A stretch of 64,000 nucleotides of DNA from CBDBKL01 sp965116215. GTDB taxonomy: Bacteria; Bdellovibrionota; Bdellovibrionia; Bdellovibrionales; JAKFYE01. How positions within the stretch are numbered: the stretch's first letter is position 1; every line of letters begins with the position of its first letter. Positions 8,732 through 17,825 of this stretch are shown piece by piece. Made by a program: the position numbers and the translations under genes. The stretch covers positions 1,116,001 through 1,180,000 of the forward strand of contig OZ220494.1 in assembly GCA_965116215.1 (NCBI GenBank), given 5' to 3'. The notes under the pieces were generated by a model that did no database searches, was not told the origin of the DNA, and saw only the letters and a program-made list of their open reading frames with translations.

Positions 8732-9741
8732 TTGAAAAATGGATTTCTTCTGAGTTAACGATTAAGCGATGGAGACGATTTAAAAAAAATAAGTTTGCAA
8801 TTTATGCTTCTGTACTTTTAATTTTTATAACCACTATCAGTATTACTGCAGAAATGTGGTCGAATTCAAAACCTATTATTTTTAGTTACAATTCAAAAAC
8901 CTACTTTCCATTAATAAAGGACTATCACCCTTCTCAGTTTGGATACGACGACATACTAGTTATGGACTACAGACGTTTGGAAAAACATTTCGATTGGATC
9001 ATATGGCCACTGAATCCATGGGATGCTTTTGAATCCAATAAAAGTGTTGAGGAATACCCCAGTCCTCCCACAAGAGAAAATATTATAGGAACAGATGATC
9101 GGGGGAGGGATATTTTAGCAAGACTGTTGTATGGTTACCGTTATAGCATGGGTTATGCTCTTCTTGTCTGGCTATTGTCTTTTCTAGTGGGAACTCTTCT
9201 GGGAGGACTAATGGGCTATATCGGCGGAAAATTAGATCTTATCGGTCAAAGAACAGTTGAAGTTTTTAGTGCTCTTCCACAATTTTATATTTTGTTAATT
9301 ATGATTTCTATTATTCAACCAAATATTTGGTGGCTGATACTCATCTCGACTATTTTTGGGTGGATAGGTATTAGCTATTATATTCGAGGAGAGTTTTTAA
9401 AGCTCAGAAAAAAGGAGTTTGTAGAGGCGGGGCGAGCCTTAGGCGCAACTCATTGGCGTTTGATTTTTAAACATATTCTCCCCAATGCCCTAGGGCCAAT
9501 TATTACCTTTTCTCCATTTGTTATTGCAGGAAATATAGCTGCTTTAGCAAGTTTGGATTACTTGGGTTTCGGTTTAACCCCTCCGACACCGAGTTGGGGT
9601 GAACTCTTAGCTCAGGCAAAACAAAATTTTGAAATTGCTTGGTGGTTAGCCCTATACCCCTCTCTAGCCCTGTTTTTAACATTGATTCTTTTTGCTATCA
9701 TAGGTGAAGGTATAAGAGACGCCTTTAACCCAAGAAAATAA
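8728..9741 (+). CDS. Peptide ABC transporter permease (YejE/OppC type)
   Basis: 337 residues. It starts with a cytoplasmic segment rich in Arg/Lys, then one helix and a long periplasmic loop (about residues 45-125, including SYNSKTYFPLIKDYHPSQFG) that matches the YejE style. The ABC permease core follows, with EAGRALGATHWRLIFKHILPNA as the EAA loop. It completes a binding protein plus two-permease set. No ATPase (YejF/OppDF) follows: the next gene is convergent. The importer must therefore borrow an ATPase encoded elsewhere or lies in a partly dispersed operon. Confidence 0.9.
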   Translation: MIEKWISSELTIKRWRRFKKNKFAIYASVLLIFITTISITAEMWSNSKPIIFSYNSKTYFPLIKDYHPSQFGYDDILVMDYRRLEKHFDWIIWPLNPWDAFESNKSVEEYPSPPTRENIIGTDDRGRDILARLLYGYRYSMGYALLVWLLSFLVGTLLGGLMGYIGGKLDLIGQRTVEVFSALPQFYILLIMISIIQPNIWWLILISTIFGWIGISYYIRGEFLKLRKKEFVEAGRALGATHWRLIFKHILPNALGPIITFSPFVIAGNIAALASLDYLGFGLTPPTPSWGELLAQAKQNFEIAWWLALYPSLALFLTLILFAIIGEGIRDAFNPRK

Positions 9742-9755
9742 AATGTAGAAGATAT

Positions 9756-11507
9756 TTATTCCGTGGCTGGAAAGGCTATAACATCCTTATAACCAAATGC
9801 TTCAGGATCAAGGCCAACCATAATAGCTGAGACAACTTTTATAACATGTTCCTCAGTCTGTCCATCGGAGGACAACAATCCCAAGTCTCTAAGACACCAA
9901 AAGAGATTTTTTCCTCCATTTTCAGAATTACAGTTCAAGTACCAAGATACACGCTCGGCATCTTTAATTTCCATAGCTTTTCCTCTCATACTCTTTTTTG
10001 TTGTCCTATCTACCTTATTATCTATAGTCTTTTGAAGACTACCGTGTCCCCAATTATAAGCAGCTATAGCGAGCTTAATATCTCCCTTCCAGGTTCCAGA
10101 GTAGCTACCAGAGTAAAGGCGCTTCATATGTTCCATAGCTGCCATTGTGGATTTTCTCACATCCTTTCTGTCTCTTTTATTTTCTAGACCATAATCTTTA
10201 CCTGTATGAGGCATAAACTGCCAGAGCCCTACAGCCCTCCCTATAACACGCCTATTCTTATCCCTAAGAATAGGACCTTCTGCTTCAGGTTCAAAACTAG
10301 ACTCCACTAGAGTTTTAAAGATGATAGCTCTCGGAAAAATAGGATTCTCTTCAATGATTCCTACAACAGTCTTAAAATCTTTTACTTTTTGAGATTCACT
10401 GCCTTTCACTGGTCCCTTGATCGCTCGTTCATGATAATGCAAAAAATCTTTCATGTCTGAACTAGGTCCCCATATGTCCGAAGCCACATCTTGAATCTCC
10501 TTCCTATGAAAATCTGGAATGAGCTGGTCAATGACAGGATGCAGTTCTTTCTCTCCTTCCATATCCTTCAAAAAAGGCAATTTTGCTGTTTCTTCTTTTG
10601 TTGAGCGCACATTGCGGAAATAGGTTGAATCTTTTTCGATAAAAATATCTGCATTATACTCTTGATTCCCAATAAATGTATTATAGTTAACAATCAATTG
10701 CCCTTTATTGTTATTCCCCAACATACAGTATTTCCCTTTATATTTGAAAAGCCCTGAAAAATAGAGGGGTGTACATATACCGACATCGTATAAAAGCTCG
10801 CCAGAAATATCGATAATATTTCTATAAATATGCTTATTAACATCACTATATTGGATACGAATTCTAGAAAAACCGGGACGAGATTGTATAATTGTAACAT
10901 CCATATCAACCTTATTATTCGGAATATAAAATTTCGCTAACTCCGAAGAATCCTTAGCAATGGCCTGAGCAGCTTTTTCTTCTAAATGGATTCTTGCCTT
11001 TCTTTTTTCCTTTGCAACGAAAATATCACCTACCTGTTTCCCATTTTGTTTGATGATAACAAAGATATCCTCACAATTAACTTTTAAACATCTAAACTCT
11101 GAAACCAAACCTGTTTTTGACTCTGCCGTAAATTCTCTTAAACCTTCTTTTTCCAAATCCTTGCGAGGTACAGGGGTTCCTTCAAAAACATGATCACGGT
11201 GACCATTGTATCGATCATTAGTTGTAATGATCCAACGGATTTTTTTCAAATTCTGATTATATCCTCTTTGAAAATCTATAATTGCTATACCCTCTTGACT
11301 CCACTTATGGGATTTCTTATTTATACCTTCTGTATATAGCCCCGCTGGATTCTCCATATAAAGAGCATAGTGTTGCTGATGTTTATTAATGGCCCCCGTT
11401 AGAAATTTGTATTTTGAATCCAAAGACATCGGTCCTCTATAAAGATGACAAGCAGATAAAACGAATACTCCCAATGCTGCAAAGATCATTTTTAAACACA
11501 TTTTCAT
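9756..11507 (-). CDS. Lytic transglycosylase lipoprotein (SLT domain)
   Basis: 583 residues from the ATG at 11505-11507, preceded by GGAGAG; an upstream TTG is less likely. The N-terminus MKMCLKMIFAALGVFVLSAC is a lipoprotein signal with lipobox LSAC. Residues up to about 380 form an unrecognised beta-rich region. The C-terminal domain is an SLT/GH23 fold: LVESSFEPEA carries the catalytic Glu, followed by AVGLWQFMPHTGKDYGL and IKLAIAAYNWGHGSL. Family members cleave peptidoglycan with formation of 1,6-anhydro-muramyl ends. It is convergent with the peptide importer. The long N-terminal extension distinguishes it from MltC/Slt. Confidence 0.85.
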   Translation of the reverse strand: MKMCLKMIFAALGVFVLSACHLYRGPMSLDSKYKFLTGAINKHQQHYALYMENPAGLYTEGINKKSHKWSQEGIAIIDFQRGYNQNLKKIRWIITTNDRYNGHRDHVFEGTPVPRKDLEKEGLREFTAESKTGLVSEFRCLKVNCEDIFVIIKQNGKQVGDIFVAKEKRKARIHLEEKAAQAIAKDSSELAKFYIPNNKVDMDVTIIQSRPGFSRIRIQYSDVNKHIYRNIIDISGELLYDVGICTPLYFSGLFKYKGKYCMLGNNNKGQLIVNYNTFIGNQEYNADIFIEKDSTYFRNVRSTKEETAKLPFLKDMEGEKELHPVIDQLIPDFHRKEIQDVASDIWGPSSDMKDFLHYHERAIKGPVKGSESQKVKDFKTVVGIIEENPIFPRAIIFKTLVESSFEPEAEGPILRDKNRRVIGRAVGLWQFMPHTGKDYGLENKRDRKDVRKSTMAAMEHMKRLYSGSYSGTWKGDIKLAIAAYNWGHGSLQKTIDNKVDRTTKKSMRGKAMEIKDAERVSWYLNCNSENGGKNLFWCLRDLGLLSSDGQTEEHVIKVVSAIMVGLDPEAFGYKDVIAFPATE

Positions 11508-12084
11508 CTCAATACTCTCCAAGCCTATATCTACTCTTTAGTAGCAAATGATGTTCCATACGAGATAGACCAAAACAATTGGAATTAAAGCCACTTAAAG
11601 ATTAAATTGTGCAAAATATGTGTTCAAAGGCTGTCCATCCTGCCCTTTTTTGTCAGTTCAATTTTTCATCTTATATAAGTTTCGGAACAAATTGTCTGAC
11701 TCTAAAATTTTTGTTTAAAGGACACATTCTAGGGATGATCTAACCAGGTCCGACCCTCTTTTTACTGCCTATTGACTCATATATTTAATCGCCATACCTG
11801 GACTTAGTAACGTTTAAAAAGCCCCTTATCCCTATGAACTCATATATTCAATCGCCACGTGTCTGGTATGTAGATAAAAAAGAACAATAGTAACAAATAA
11901 TATCCTATTAAAAGATTCCAGAGAACATTAGACTTAAGTGTCATTTTAATAAAGACGAGATTTTGCAAAATATGTTAAAAACTATCAATTCAGCTTGAGT
12001 GGCCGACCTCGATTCGATTCATAGAGGGAAAATACTCATATGTTTTCAAAAGAATCCATCATCAAAATAAATTGATTGTTTTAT
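11508..12084. other. Intergenic region with an imperfect direct repeat
   Basis: No convincing gene is seen in these 577 bases. Two imperfect copies of a ~28-base sequence occur at 11773-11800 and 11836-11866 (shared core ACTCATATATT.AATCGCCA, then CTGG). A second short repeat, TGCAAAATATGT, occurs near 11609 and 11963. The region lies upstream of the transglycosylase and downstream of the large lipoprotein gene, so it probably holds the transglycosylase promoter. Confidence 0.4.
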
Positions 12085-14442
12085 TCACTCAAAGGGCAAA
12101 GACTCTGCTTTACGATCATGGTGATCGCCTTCTGCATGTTCAATCATGTGATCACCCTCTAAATCTAGACCTAGAACCTCCGCATCAAAAGCTTGATGCA
12201 AATCCTTTGATAAAGAATATTTTTTAATGAAATTTTCATACTCAAAATGCTCATTAGATAAATCGTCAATCATTTCATAAAATCGACCGTTATACGCATC
12301 ATCAATAGTCAGCGCATAAATACTATTACCTATATAGTTACTTGATGTCAGTATTCCCAGTGCTGTAGAATTTCGGATAAAGCTACCATAGCCCATCTGG
12401 AATAATTTGGCATTAGCATGCATCCCAATAGGCACAAATAACCTTGTCGCTTTCCATACAGAAAAGACAGCAATATAAGTCGCTTCAAAGAAATTTCTCC
12501 CAATATCATAATTGTCTAAGTTCCCTTCATAATAGAGATATCTTCCCCCTTGAATAACAGATGAATAAAGAAAAACCTCTAATGAAGCTCTCTGCATTCC
12601 TTTTATATAACTCTTGGCTGTTAACCCTCTAAACATATAAATAAATTCTGTACCCGCTAGAAGTACCAAAGATTGCCTTTGATCGGGGTTGATAAACATC
12701 CATCGCCAAAAATGCCAATCAAAAAGCCCTTTTAATGGGTGTCCTGAATATATCCATGACTGGGCCTGAGAATAAACACCGATAGATGCAGAAACGGCAA
12801 TTAATGTCCACGCCCCTTGTTTGAGTTCAGGAACTCCATGCTTACCCGTATATTTAATAGGGTGAGCTATTCGTCTTAATATTCGCAAAATCAGACTCGA
12901 GCCCTCACCCCCCCTCGCCATCACAGCTTGAGGGTTCACTCCCGGAACAGAGGGCTTCATACACCAAAGTCCTGTAAAAACCACAGAAGTTGCCACATCG
13001 AAAATAGCACGAGTTCGACTTCTTTCTTGTAATTGGTAAAATGCAAATTGTGAATTCAATCCATAACTGGCACCAATTCTTAATTCATCCTCCTCTGATT
13101 CAATATCAGCTACCCCCTTGGCAACTGCTACCGAAAAGATAGGAACCATTGCTAAACTGATCATTCCCCTTGATAGGGCCAATCCAGCGGCTATTGAACG
13201 ACAGGCCATAATAGCTCCTACCTGCAGGCCGACAAGTTTTCCAAATCGATTTATAAACCCTTCCTTTGGATGAGTTAATTCATTATCTAACTGAATTAAC
13301 TCATCCGCCCCAACCCTATCGAGCCGCTCTAAGACTTGGTATCTTAATAAGTCATATTTAATAAAAAATAGAACCCCTTGAGAATACTTTCCACTTCTTA
13401 TGACAGCATGATATCCATGATCGTATAAGTTATCTAGACGATGCTTTGCAAGGCTTTGAACAATAGACCAGTTTTTTTCAGTAATAACTCTCCACGTCTC
13501 TATTTCACTCCAACCTCTAACACTCTGTAAATCTCTTGCAAAAAGTGTATCCTCTATTAACTTTTCAGATAGGGTTATCGTTTTGCCATTAACTTTTATT
13601 TTTTCAAAAATAAGCATAGAAATAGGGAGTGATTCAAAAAACATATTTTTTTGTTTATAGATTAAAACTAGAAACTCCTTTAAAGACTGTCTCAAAGTTT
13701 CTATGTCTGTAATCTGAACAGATTCTTCTTCCTCTTGATTGAGGTCGGCCTCTTTAGAGATATCTATCAAAGATTTAATAATCGCATTTTTTTGAAGTTT
13801 AGCATCATCCAAACGGGAACATATCTCTGCCGTACGAAGGGCTTTTAAAGCTTTATTTTCTAAGTTTTCCAAATTCTTATAGGAAAGGGCGATATCTGAA
13901 AGAATATGAATAAACAACTCTGGTTCAAATTCTGGTTCATTCTGAGGTTTATCAAGGAAAGCATTTCCGATCTGACCCAGTCCGTAGTAAAAAGGCGAAC
14001 CAAGAATCAGACTTTGAATGCGTTGGACTTGCTTTTCTCCCACAATCCGAACAAGATAATATTCACTCAGCATAAGCCTATAAAGATATTCCCAAAGCAA
14101 CGTCATATTGTACTGCTGCTCAAGGTCATTGGAATAATGAGTTCTTATAGTTTGATAATCAATACTAAAAAATTCTTGGATTTGATTTTCAAGTTCTTGT
14201 GACAAAACATTTTTAAAATCTATAAATTTCCTAAAAAATTTTTCGACAATTTCTTGTTTTTCTTTTTCTGAAAAAACCTTTTTAGGAGATACGTCTTCTT
14301 TGGAGTGTTCAGTGGGTGCAATAGCAAGACTCTTATTTTCTTTTTGAGTGGTGTTTTTATTATCACGGTATTGAGAGTAACAACTCGTTAGCAAAAACAG
14401 CAGAGAGGGTATGAAAATAACTTTCTTCAATCTGCTTCCCAC
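12085..14442 (-). CDS. Large membrane-associated lipoprotein of unknown function
   Basis: 785 residues; I do not recognise a family. The start is a GTG with GAGGAGGG about nine bases upstream; a TTG four codons later is an alternative. The N-terminus MGSRLKKVIFIPSLLFLLTSC is a lipoprotein signal. Residues about 50-390 are mainly charged and helical. From about residue 395 there are several hydrophobic stretches (near 405-440, 490-505, 545-560 and further on), so the C-terminal half may enter a membrane. The tail is acidic and His-rich (HMIEHAEGDHHDRK), which might bind metal. A 10-bp tandem repeat array begins 49 bp upstream of the start codon and may affect expression. Confidence 0.75.
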   Translation of the reverse strand: MGSRLKKVIFIPSLLFLLTSCYSQYRDNKNTTQKENKSLAIAPTEHSKEDVSPKKVFSEKEKQEIVEKFFRKFIDFKNVLSQELENQIQEFFSIDYQTIRTHYSNDLEQQYNMTLLWEYLYRLMLSEYYLVRIVGEKQVQRIQSLILGSPFYYGLGQIGNAFLDKPQNEPEFEPELFIHILSDIALSYKNLENLENKALKALRTAEICSRLDDAKLQKNAIIKSLIDISKEADLNQEEEESVQITDIETLRQSLKEFLVLIYKQKNMFFESLPISMLIFEKIKVNGKTITLSEKLIEDTLFARDLQSVRGWSEIETWRVITEKNWSIVQSLAKHRLDNLYDHGYHAVIRSGKYSQGVLFFIKYDLLRYQVLERLDRVGADELIQLDNELTHPKEGFINRFGKLVGLQVGAIMACRSIAAGLALSRGMISLAMVPIFSVAVAKGVADIESEEDELRIGASYGLNSQFAFYQLQERSRTRAIFDVATSVVFTGLWCMKPSVPGVNPQAVMARGGEGSSLILRILRRIAHPIKYTGKHGVPELKQGAWTLIAVSASIGVYSQAQSWIYSGHPLKGLFDWHFWRWMFINPDQRQSLVLLAGTEFIYMFRGLTAKSYIKGMQRASLEVFLYSSVIQGGRYLYYEGNLDNYDIGRNFFEATYIAVFSVWKATRLFVPIGMHANAKLFQMGYGSFIRNSTALGILTSSNYIGNSIYALTIDDAYNGRFYEMIDDLSNEHFEYENFIKKYSLSKDLHQAFDAEVLGLDLEGDHMIEHAEGDHHDRKAESLPFE

Positions 14443-14490
14443 AGGGCTTTACCCTCCTCCATTCTTCAAGACGGATCATCTATCTTTGAC

Positions 14491-14613
14491 AGATCCAACT
14501 CAATCCAACTCAATCCAACTCAATCCAACTCAATCCAACTCAATCCAACTCAATCCAACTCAATCCAACTCAATCCAACTCAATCCAACTCAATCCAACT
14601 CAATCCAACTCAA
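14491..14613. repeat. 10-bp tandem repeat array upstream of a lipoprotein gene
   Basis: Eleven perfect head-to-tail copies of CAATCCAACT fill 14501-14610. They are preceded by a partial copy (AGATCCAACT, 14491-14500) and followed by CAA. On the strand of the adjacent lipoprotein gene the unit reads AGTTGGATTG. The unit is close to one DNA helical turn, so each gained or lost copy would keep helical phase while altering spacing. The array is not in a recognised gene; it lies in the leader or promoter region of the gene that starts at 14442. Confidence 0.95.
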
Positions 14614-14713
14614 AACCAATATTTGTATGATCTTAAGGTTGATAGAATCAAGTTAAAACTGAATTATATTGTATTTTTGTTCTCATACGTTAGAAATTCA
14701 TAAGGATATTTTC

Positions 14714-14827
14714 ATGAAAAGAATTTATTACTCTATCTCTGTTCACTTTTTTGACGATTTTAATTCATCGATGTGCTGGCTCAAAGGTCGCACGGCCACT
14801 CCTATTTCCCTTCAGAAAATCTGTTGA
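14714..14827 (+). CDS. Possible 37-residue small protein
   Basis: An ATG at 14714 follows an AAGGA site by seven bases and opens a short frame ending at a TGA at 14825. The peptide has no recognised motif. Spurious translation is just as likely. The surrounding gap, 14614-15012, otherwise contains only a repeated 14-base phrase CCACTCCTATTTCC (near 14798 and 14868). Confidence 0.2.
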   Translation: MKRIYYSISVHFFDDFNSSMCWLKGRTATPISLQKIC

Positions 14828-15012
14828 TCCATTATCAAAATCATCCTTGATATCTAGGTTGGCAAGCCCACTCCTATTTCCAAAACTCCTGTAATATTGA
14901 TATCACAACCCTCAAGAGTGAGCTATGAATTCATCGACTGGAATTTTAAAAGAAAGGTCATCCAAGAAGATAAAAAATAAAAATGGCCTTTGCGTATCTG
15001 ATAAATCGCACA

Positions 15013-16098
15013 TTATCTATTTTTGAAAGGTGTCTCTACGACTTTTGCTCGAGCCTTTCGACCTCGAATATCCACAAAAAACTCTGTGCCCACCTTACTT
15101 AATGAACAGGGGACATAACCCATACCAATAGCAGTCTCTAAACTAGGAGAATATGTTGCACTTGTAACCCTTCCCCCCTCTTTATGACTCAAGGAAAATA
15201 TGTGATAACCTGATCTGGCAAGCCCTCTATCTAAAAGACGAAAACCCACAAGTTTGCGCTGAGGCCCTGCCTCCCTGATACGAATCAGAGACTCCTTTCC
15301 TATAAAATCACTGGCATTCCATTTCACAACCCAACCCAATCCAGCCTCCAAGGGGTTTGTCTTATCGGTAATATCCTGTGCATACAAAGAGTATTTCATC
15401 TCTATTCGTAAAACATCCCTAGCTCCCAGCCCTACAGGAGCCACTCCAAAATCCTTACCTTTTAATATTAAAAAATCCCAAAACTCTAAAGCCCTCTCTG
15501 AGGGAATAAAAACCTCCCCCCCCGGCTCCCCTGTATAACCCGTACGAGCAAACATCACATCACAACCCTTAAAGGCATACATTTTCCAATGAAAAGGTTT
15601 TAAAGTCTTTACACTTTCACCCCATAATCCTGAAAGAAAACTCAAGGCAAGAGGCCCTTGAACAGCAATTTGCGCCCACTGTTCACTCTCATTAGTTATA
15701 CAAGCTCCCTTGTTCTGTTCCTCCATCCAAAGAAAATCTTTTTCAACATTTACAGCATTGACACATACAAGATAATCATCAGGTCTATTCAGACAATAAA
15801 TAATAACATCATCTACAATACCTCCTTCGTGATTTGTAAAGAGTGTGTACTGCGCTCGCCCTGAGACTAATTGAGACACATCATTCGTTGTCAACCACTG
15901 TAATGTGGCCTCTGCTCCAGCCCCTCGCACACGCAGTTCACCCATATGCGAGACATCAAATAGACCCACTCGGTTTCGCACAGCCTCATGCTCCAAACGT
16001 ATTCCCGTATATTGTATGGGCATTTCCCATGATGCAAAAGGGGCCATCAGTGCGCCTAGTCTCTTATGCCCTTCATAAAGAGGTGTTTTTTTCAACAC
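15013..16098 (-). CDS. gcvT: Glycine cleavage system T-protein (aminomethyltransferase)
   Basis: 361 residues, the usual GcvT length. Recognised segments are LGALMAPFASWEMPIQY, FDVSHMGELRV near residue 48, the folate-binding region around NAVNVEKDF, a GYTGEPGGEVFIP segment near 195 and RDVLRIEMKYSLYAQDI. T-protein transfers the aminomethyl carbon to tetrahydrofolate, making methylene-THF. The GTG start follows GGTGGA. folD and metF lie upstream on the same strand, and all three act in one-carbon metabolism, but a cassette on the opposite strand now separates metF from gcvT. A long direct repeat begins 15 bp upstream of the start codon. Confidence 0.93.
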   Translation of the reverse strand: MLKKTPLYEGHKRLGALMAPFASWEMPIQYTGIRLEHEAVRNRVGLFDVSHMGELRVRGAGAEATLQWLTTNDVSQLVSGRAQYTLFTNHEGGIVDDVIIYCLNRPDDYLVCVNAVNVEKDFLWMEEQNKGACITNESEQWAQIAVQGPLALSFLSGLWGESVKTLKPFHWKMYAFKGCDVMFARTGYTGEPGGEVFIPSERALEFWDFLILKGKDFGVAPVGLGARDVLRIEMKYSLYAQDITDKTNPLEAGLGWVVKWNASDFIGKESLIRIREAGPQRKLVGFRLLDRGLARSGYHIFSLSHKEGGRVTSATYSPSLETAIGMGYVPCSLSKVGTEFFVDIRGRKARAKVVETPFKNR

Positions 16099-16112
16099 TA
16101 TTTTCCACCAAA

Positions 16113-16388
16113 GTTCATGGACCAGTTAAGGGGTTTTATACACTACAGAAAGTAACAATCTATAGAGATTTTGTTTTCTATCATTAAACACACACTCATT
16201 TAAGTGCAAATAAAAAATATTCTTATTCATAAAATGAAATGAGGAAAGAATCTCCTTCATATTTTCTTTGAATCTTTCAACTTTCCGGATATGTCTCTTA
16301 AAATCTAGTGTCTAGTAAAAGTTCCTTCATATTTTTTTTAAATCTTTTAACTTTCCCTCTTGAACAATATCAATCAGAATCTCTTCAT
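16113..16388. repeat. Direct repeat copy 1 (metF-end repeat)
   Basis: This 276-base segment matches 17809-18085 with roughly nine in ten identical bases and one single-base gap (hand alignment). Its right end corresponds to the last ~60 coding bases of metF, so it contains a second, detached metF tail. It begins 15 bp upstream of the gcvT start. Together with copy 2 it brackets the protease cassette. Divergence between copies means the duplication is not recent or came from a related strain. Confidence 0.9.
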
Positions 16389-16463
16389 AAAGATTAAAAG
16401 AAAAATTGTTAAGATATAAAGGAATATTTTTCTCATATATTACTCCAATGTCTATTAAAAATC

Positions 16464-17543
16464 TTGAAGATTGAATTGAGAAGAGATAAAGATTTATTAA
16501 AACTAAATATGAGGTGCAGATTGAGCAGAGATAGCCGAATTCAACTCATTAAAAAAATTCAAGAAAGACGAGACTCAAAGGTATTTTGTTACCTCACCTC
16601 CGATCGCCAAAATGCAAGTGCCCTTTTCGCTAAAGATATTCTCCCCATTTTTAGTGAACAACTAAAAGAAAGTAAGTATAAAAGTATTGATATATTTCTT
16701 TTTACGCTTGGTGGTGATACTTTAGCCGCCTTTGGTTTAAATAGATTATTGAGGGAATACACTGAAAACTTAAATATTCTTGTTCCTGATAAATGCCTTA
16801 GTGCAGGAACTCTCTTTGCTCTAGGGTGCAATCAAGTATTAATGACAAAAACCTCTTATCTTGGACCAATTGACCCCAGCATCCAACGACCTTTGAACCC
16901 TGCAGTCAATATCAATGGTCAAATTCAAAACCTTCCCTTAAGTGTTGAAAGTGTTGCGGGTTTTAAAGGATTAGTAAAAGACGAGTGGGGCATAAAGAAA
17001 CAACCAGAATTGTCTGTATTACTGAAACTTCTCTCAGAGAAGGTTCACCCTTTAGCTTTAGGAGATGTTTATAGAGCTAGACAGCAAATAGAACTTCTTG
17101 CCACAAATTTATTAAAACAGCATAGAAAAGACTCGAATAGTATTAGTGATATTGTTCAAAAGCTGACCAAAGAACTGGGCTCACATGACTATCTTATCTT
17201 CCGTAAAGAAGCAAAAAAGATTTTAGGAACTCAACTTACAGCTATTGATCCAAATCTAGAATCACTAATAAGAGAACTCTACAAAAGCTTTGTTGAGGAT
17301 TTGAAGTTAGGAAAACCATTTGATCCAAATATTATAATATCTTCTACCTCTAGAAAGTCTGACCAAACCCCTAGAACAACTGACGTTAAATTAAAATTAG
17401 CCGTTATAGAGGGTGAAGAAAGAGGCGATCATTTTATTCAAGAAAAAAGACTAACTGAGGCATATATGCAATCCAATAATGCGCCACCCATAATGGTCAC
17501 AGGACAAGAAATCTTATTTGAAGGATGGAAAACATATAATTGA
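16464..17543 (+). CDS. ClpP/SppA-class serine protease-like protein (SDH_sah-like)
   Basis: 359 residues. The central region has the crotonase-fold protease pattern: FLFTLGGDTLAAFGLNRLL near residue 82-99, then KCLSAGTLFALGCNQVLM, where the Ser before Ala-Gly is the expected nucleophile, and TSYLGPIDPSIQ. This matches the SppA/ClpP-class 'serine dehydrogenase proteinase' family. No signal peptide or membrane segment is seen, so it is probably cytoplasmic. The C-terminal ~150 residues are charged and unassigned. The TTG start lacks a clear ribosome site; the ATG at residue 17 is an alternative. The gene is antisense to the surrounding folate genes and lies between two long direct repeats, which suggests acquisition. 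Confidence 0.75.
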   Translation: MKIELRRDKDLLKLNMRCRLSRDSRIQLIKKIQERRDSKVFCYLTSDRQNASALFAKDILPIFSEQLKESKYKSIDIFLFTLGGDTLAAFGLNRLLREYTENLNILVPDKCLSAGTLFALGCNQVLMTKTSYLGPIDPSIQRPLNPAVNINGQIQNLPLSVESVAGFKGLVKDEWGIKKQPELSVLLKLLSEKVHPLALGDVYRARQQIELLATNLLKQHRKDSNSISDIVQKLTKELGSHDYLIFRKEAKKILGTQLTAIDPNLESLIRELYKSFVEDLKLGKPFDPNIIISSTSRKSDQTPRTTDVKLKLAVIEGEERGDHFIQEKRLTEAYMQSNNAPPIMVTGQEILFEGWKTYN

Positions 17544-17597
17544 CGCAATGCATATTTATGGTATTATGGTAATTAGGTTACTTAGGAGACTCAGTTT

Positions 17598-17825
17598 ATG
17601 GATAATTTAGGGATAAATTATTATTTTAATGAGTCTCATACGCGGGATAGTATTTGGATTCCTTCAAATAGCTCACAAAAAACCAGTACATTTAACCAAT
17701 TAGAGGTTATTACTCGCTTGGAAAACCTTGAAGTCAATGTTCAAGTCTCTCCTGAAGTTAATAAACAGAGTTCACTTGAAGTTAATAACACATTAAAAAA
17801 TAGATTCGGTTCATGGACCAGTTAA
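17598..17825 (+). CDS. Small protein of the inserted cassette
   Basis: 75 residues starting at an ATG with a clear GGAGA site eight bases upstream, 54 bp after the protease-like gene. It is polar, with a repeated VNxQxSxEVN pattern near residues 51-64, and has no recognised family. Its last six codons lie inside direct repeat copy 2, so its natural C-terminus may have been altered at the junction. It may form an operon with the protease-like gene as a partner or substrate, but that is only an inference from spacing and strand. Confidence 0.6.
   Translation: MDNLGINYYFNESHTRDSIWIPSNSSQKTSTFNQLEVITRLENLEVNVQVSPEVNKQSSLEVNNTLKNRFGSWTS

Noticed and set aside
14491..14613. CRISPR-like array
   Set aside because: The 10-bp units are directly adjacent with no spacers, so it is a simple tandem repeat.
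14411..14656. 81-residue frame with NSIQLNPTQS repeats over the decamer array
   Set aside because: The frame exists only because the 10-bp repeat contains no stop; it has no ribosome site, and it overlaps the lipoprotein start.
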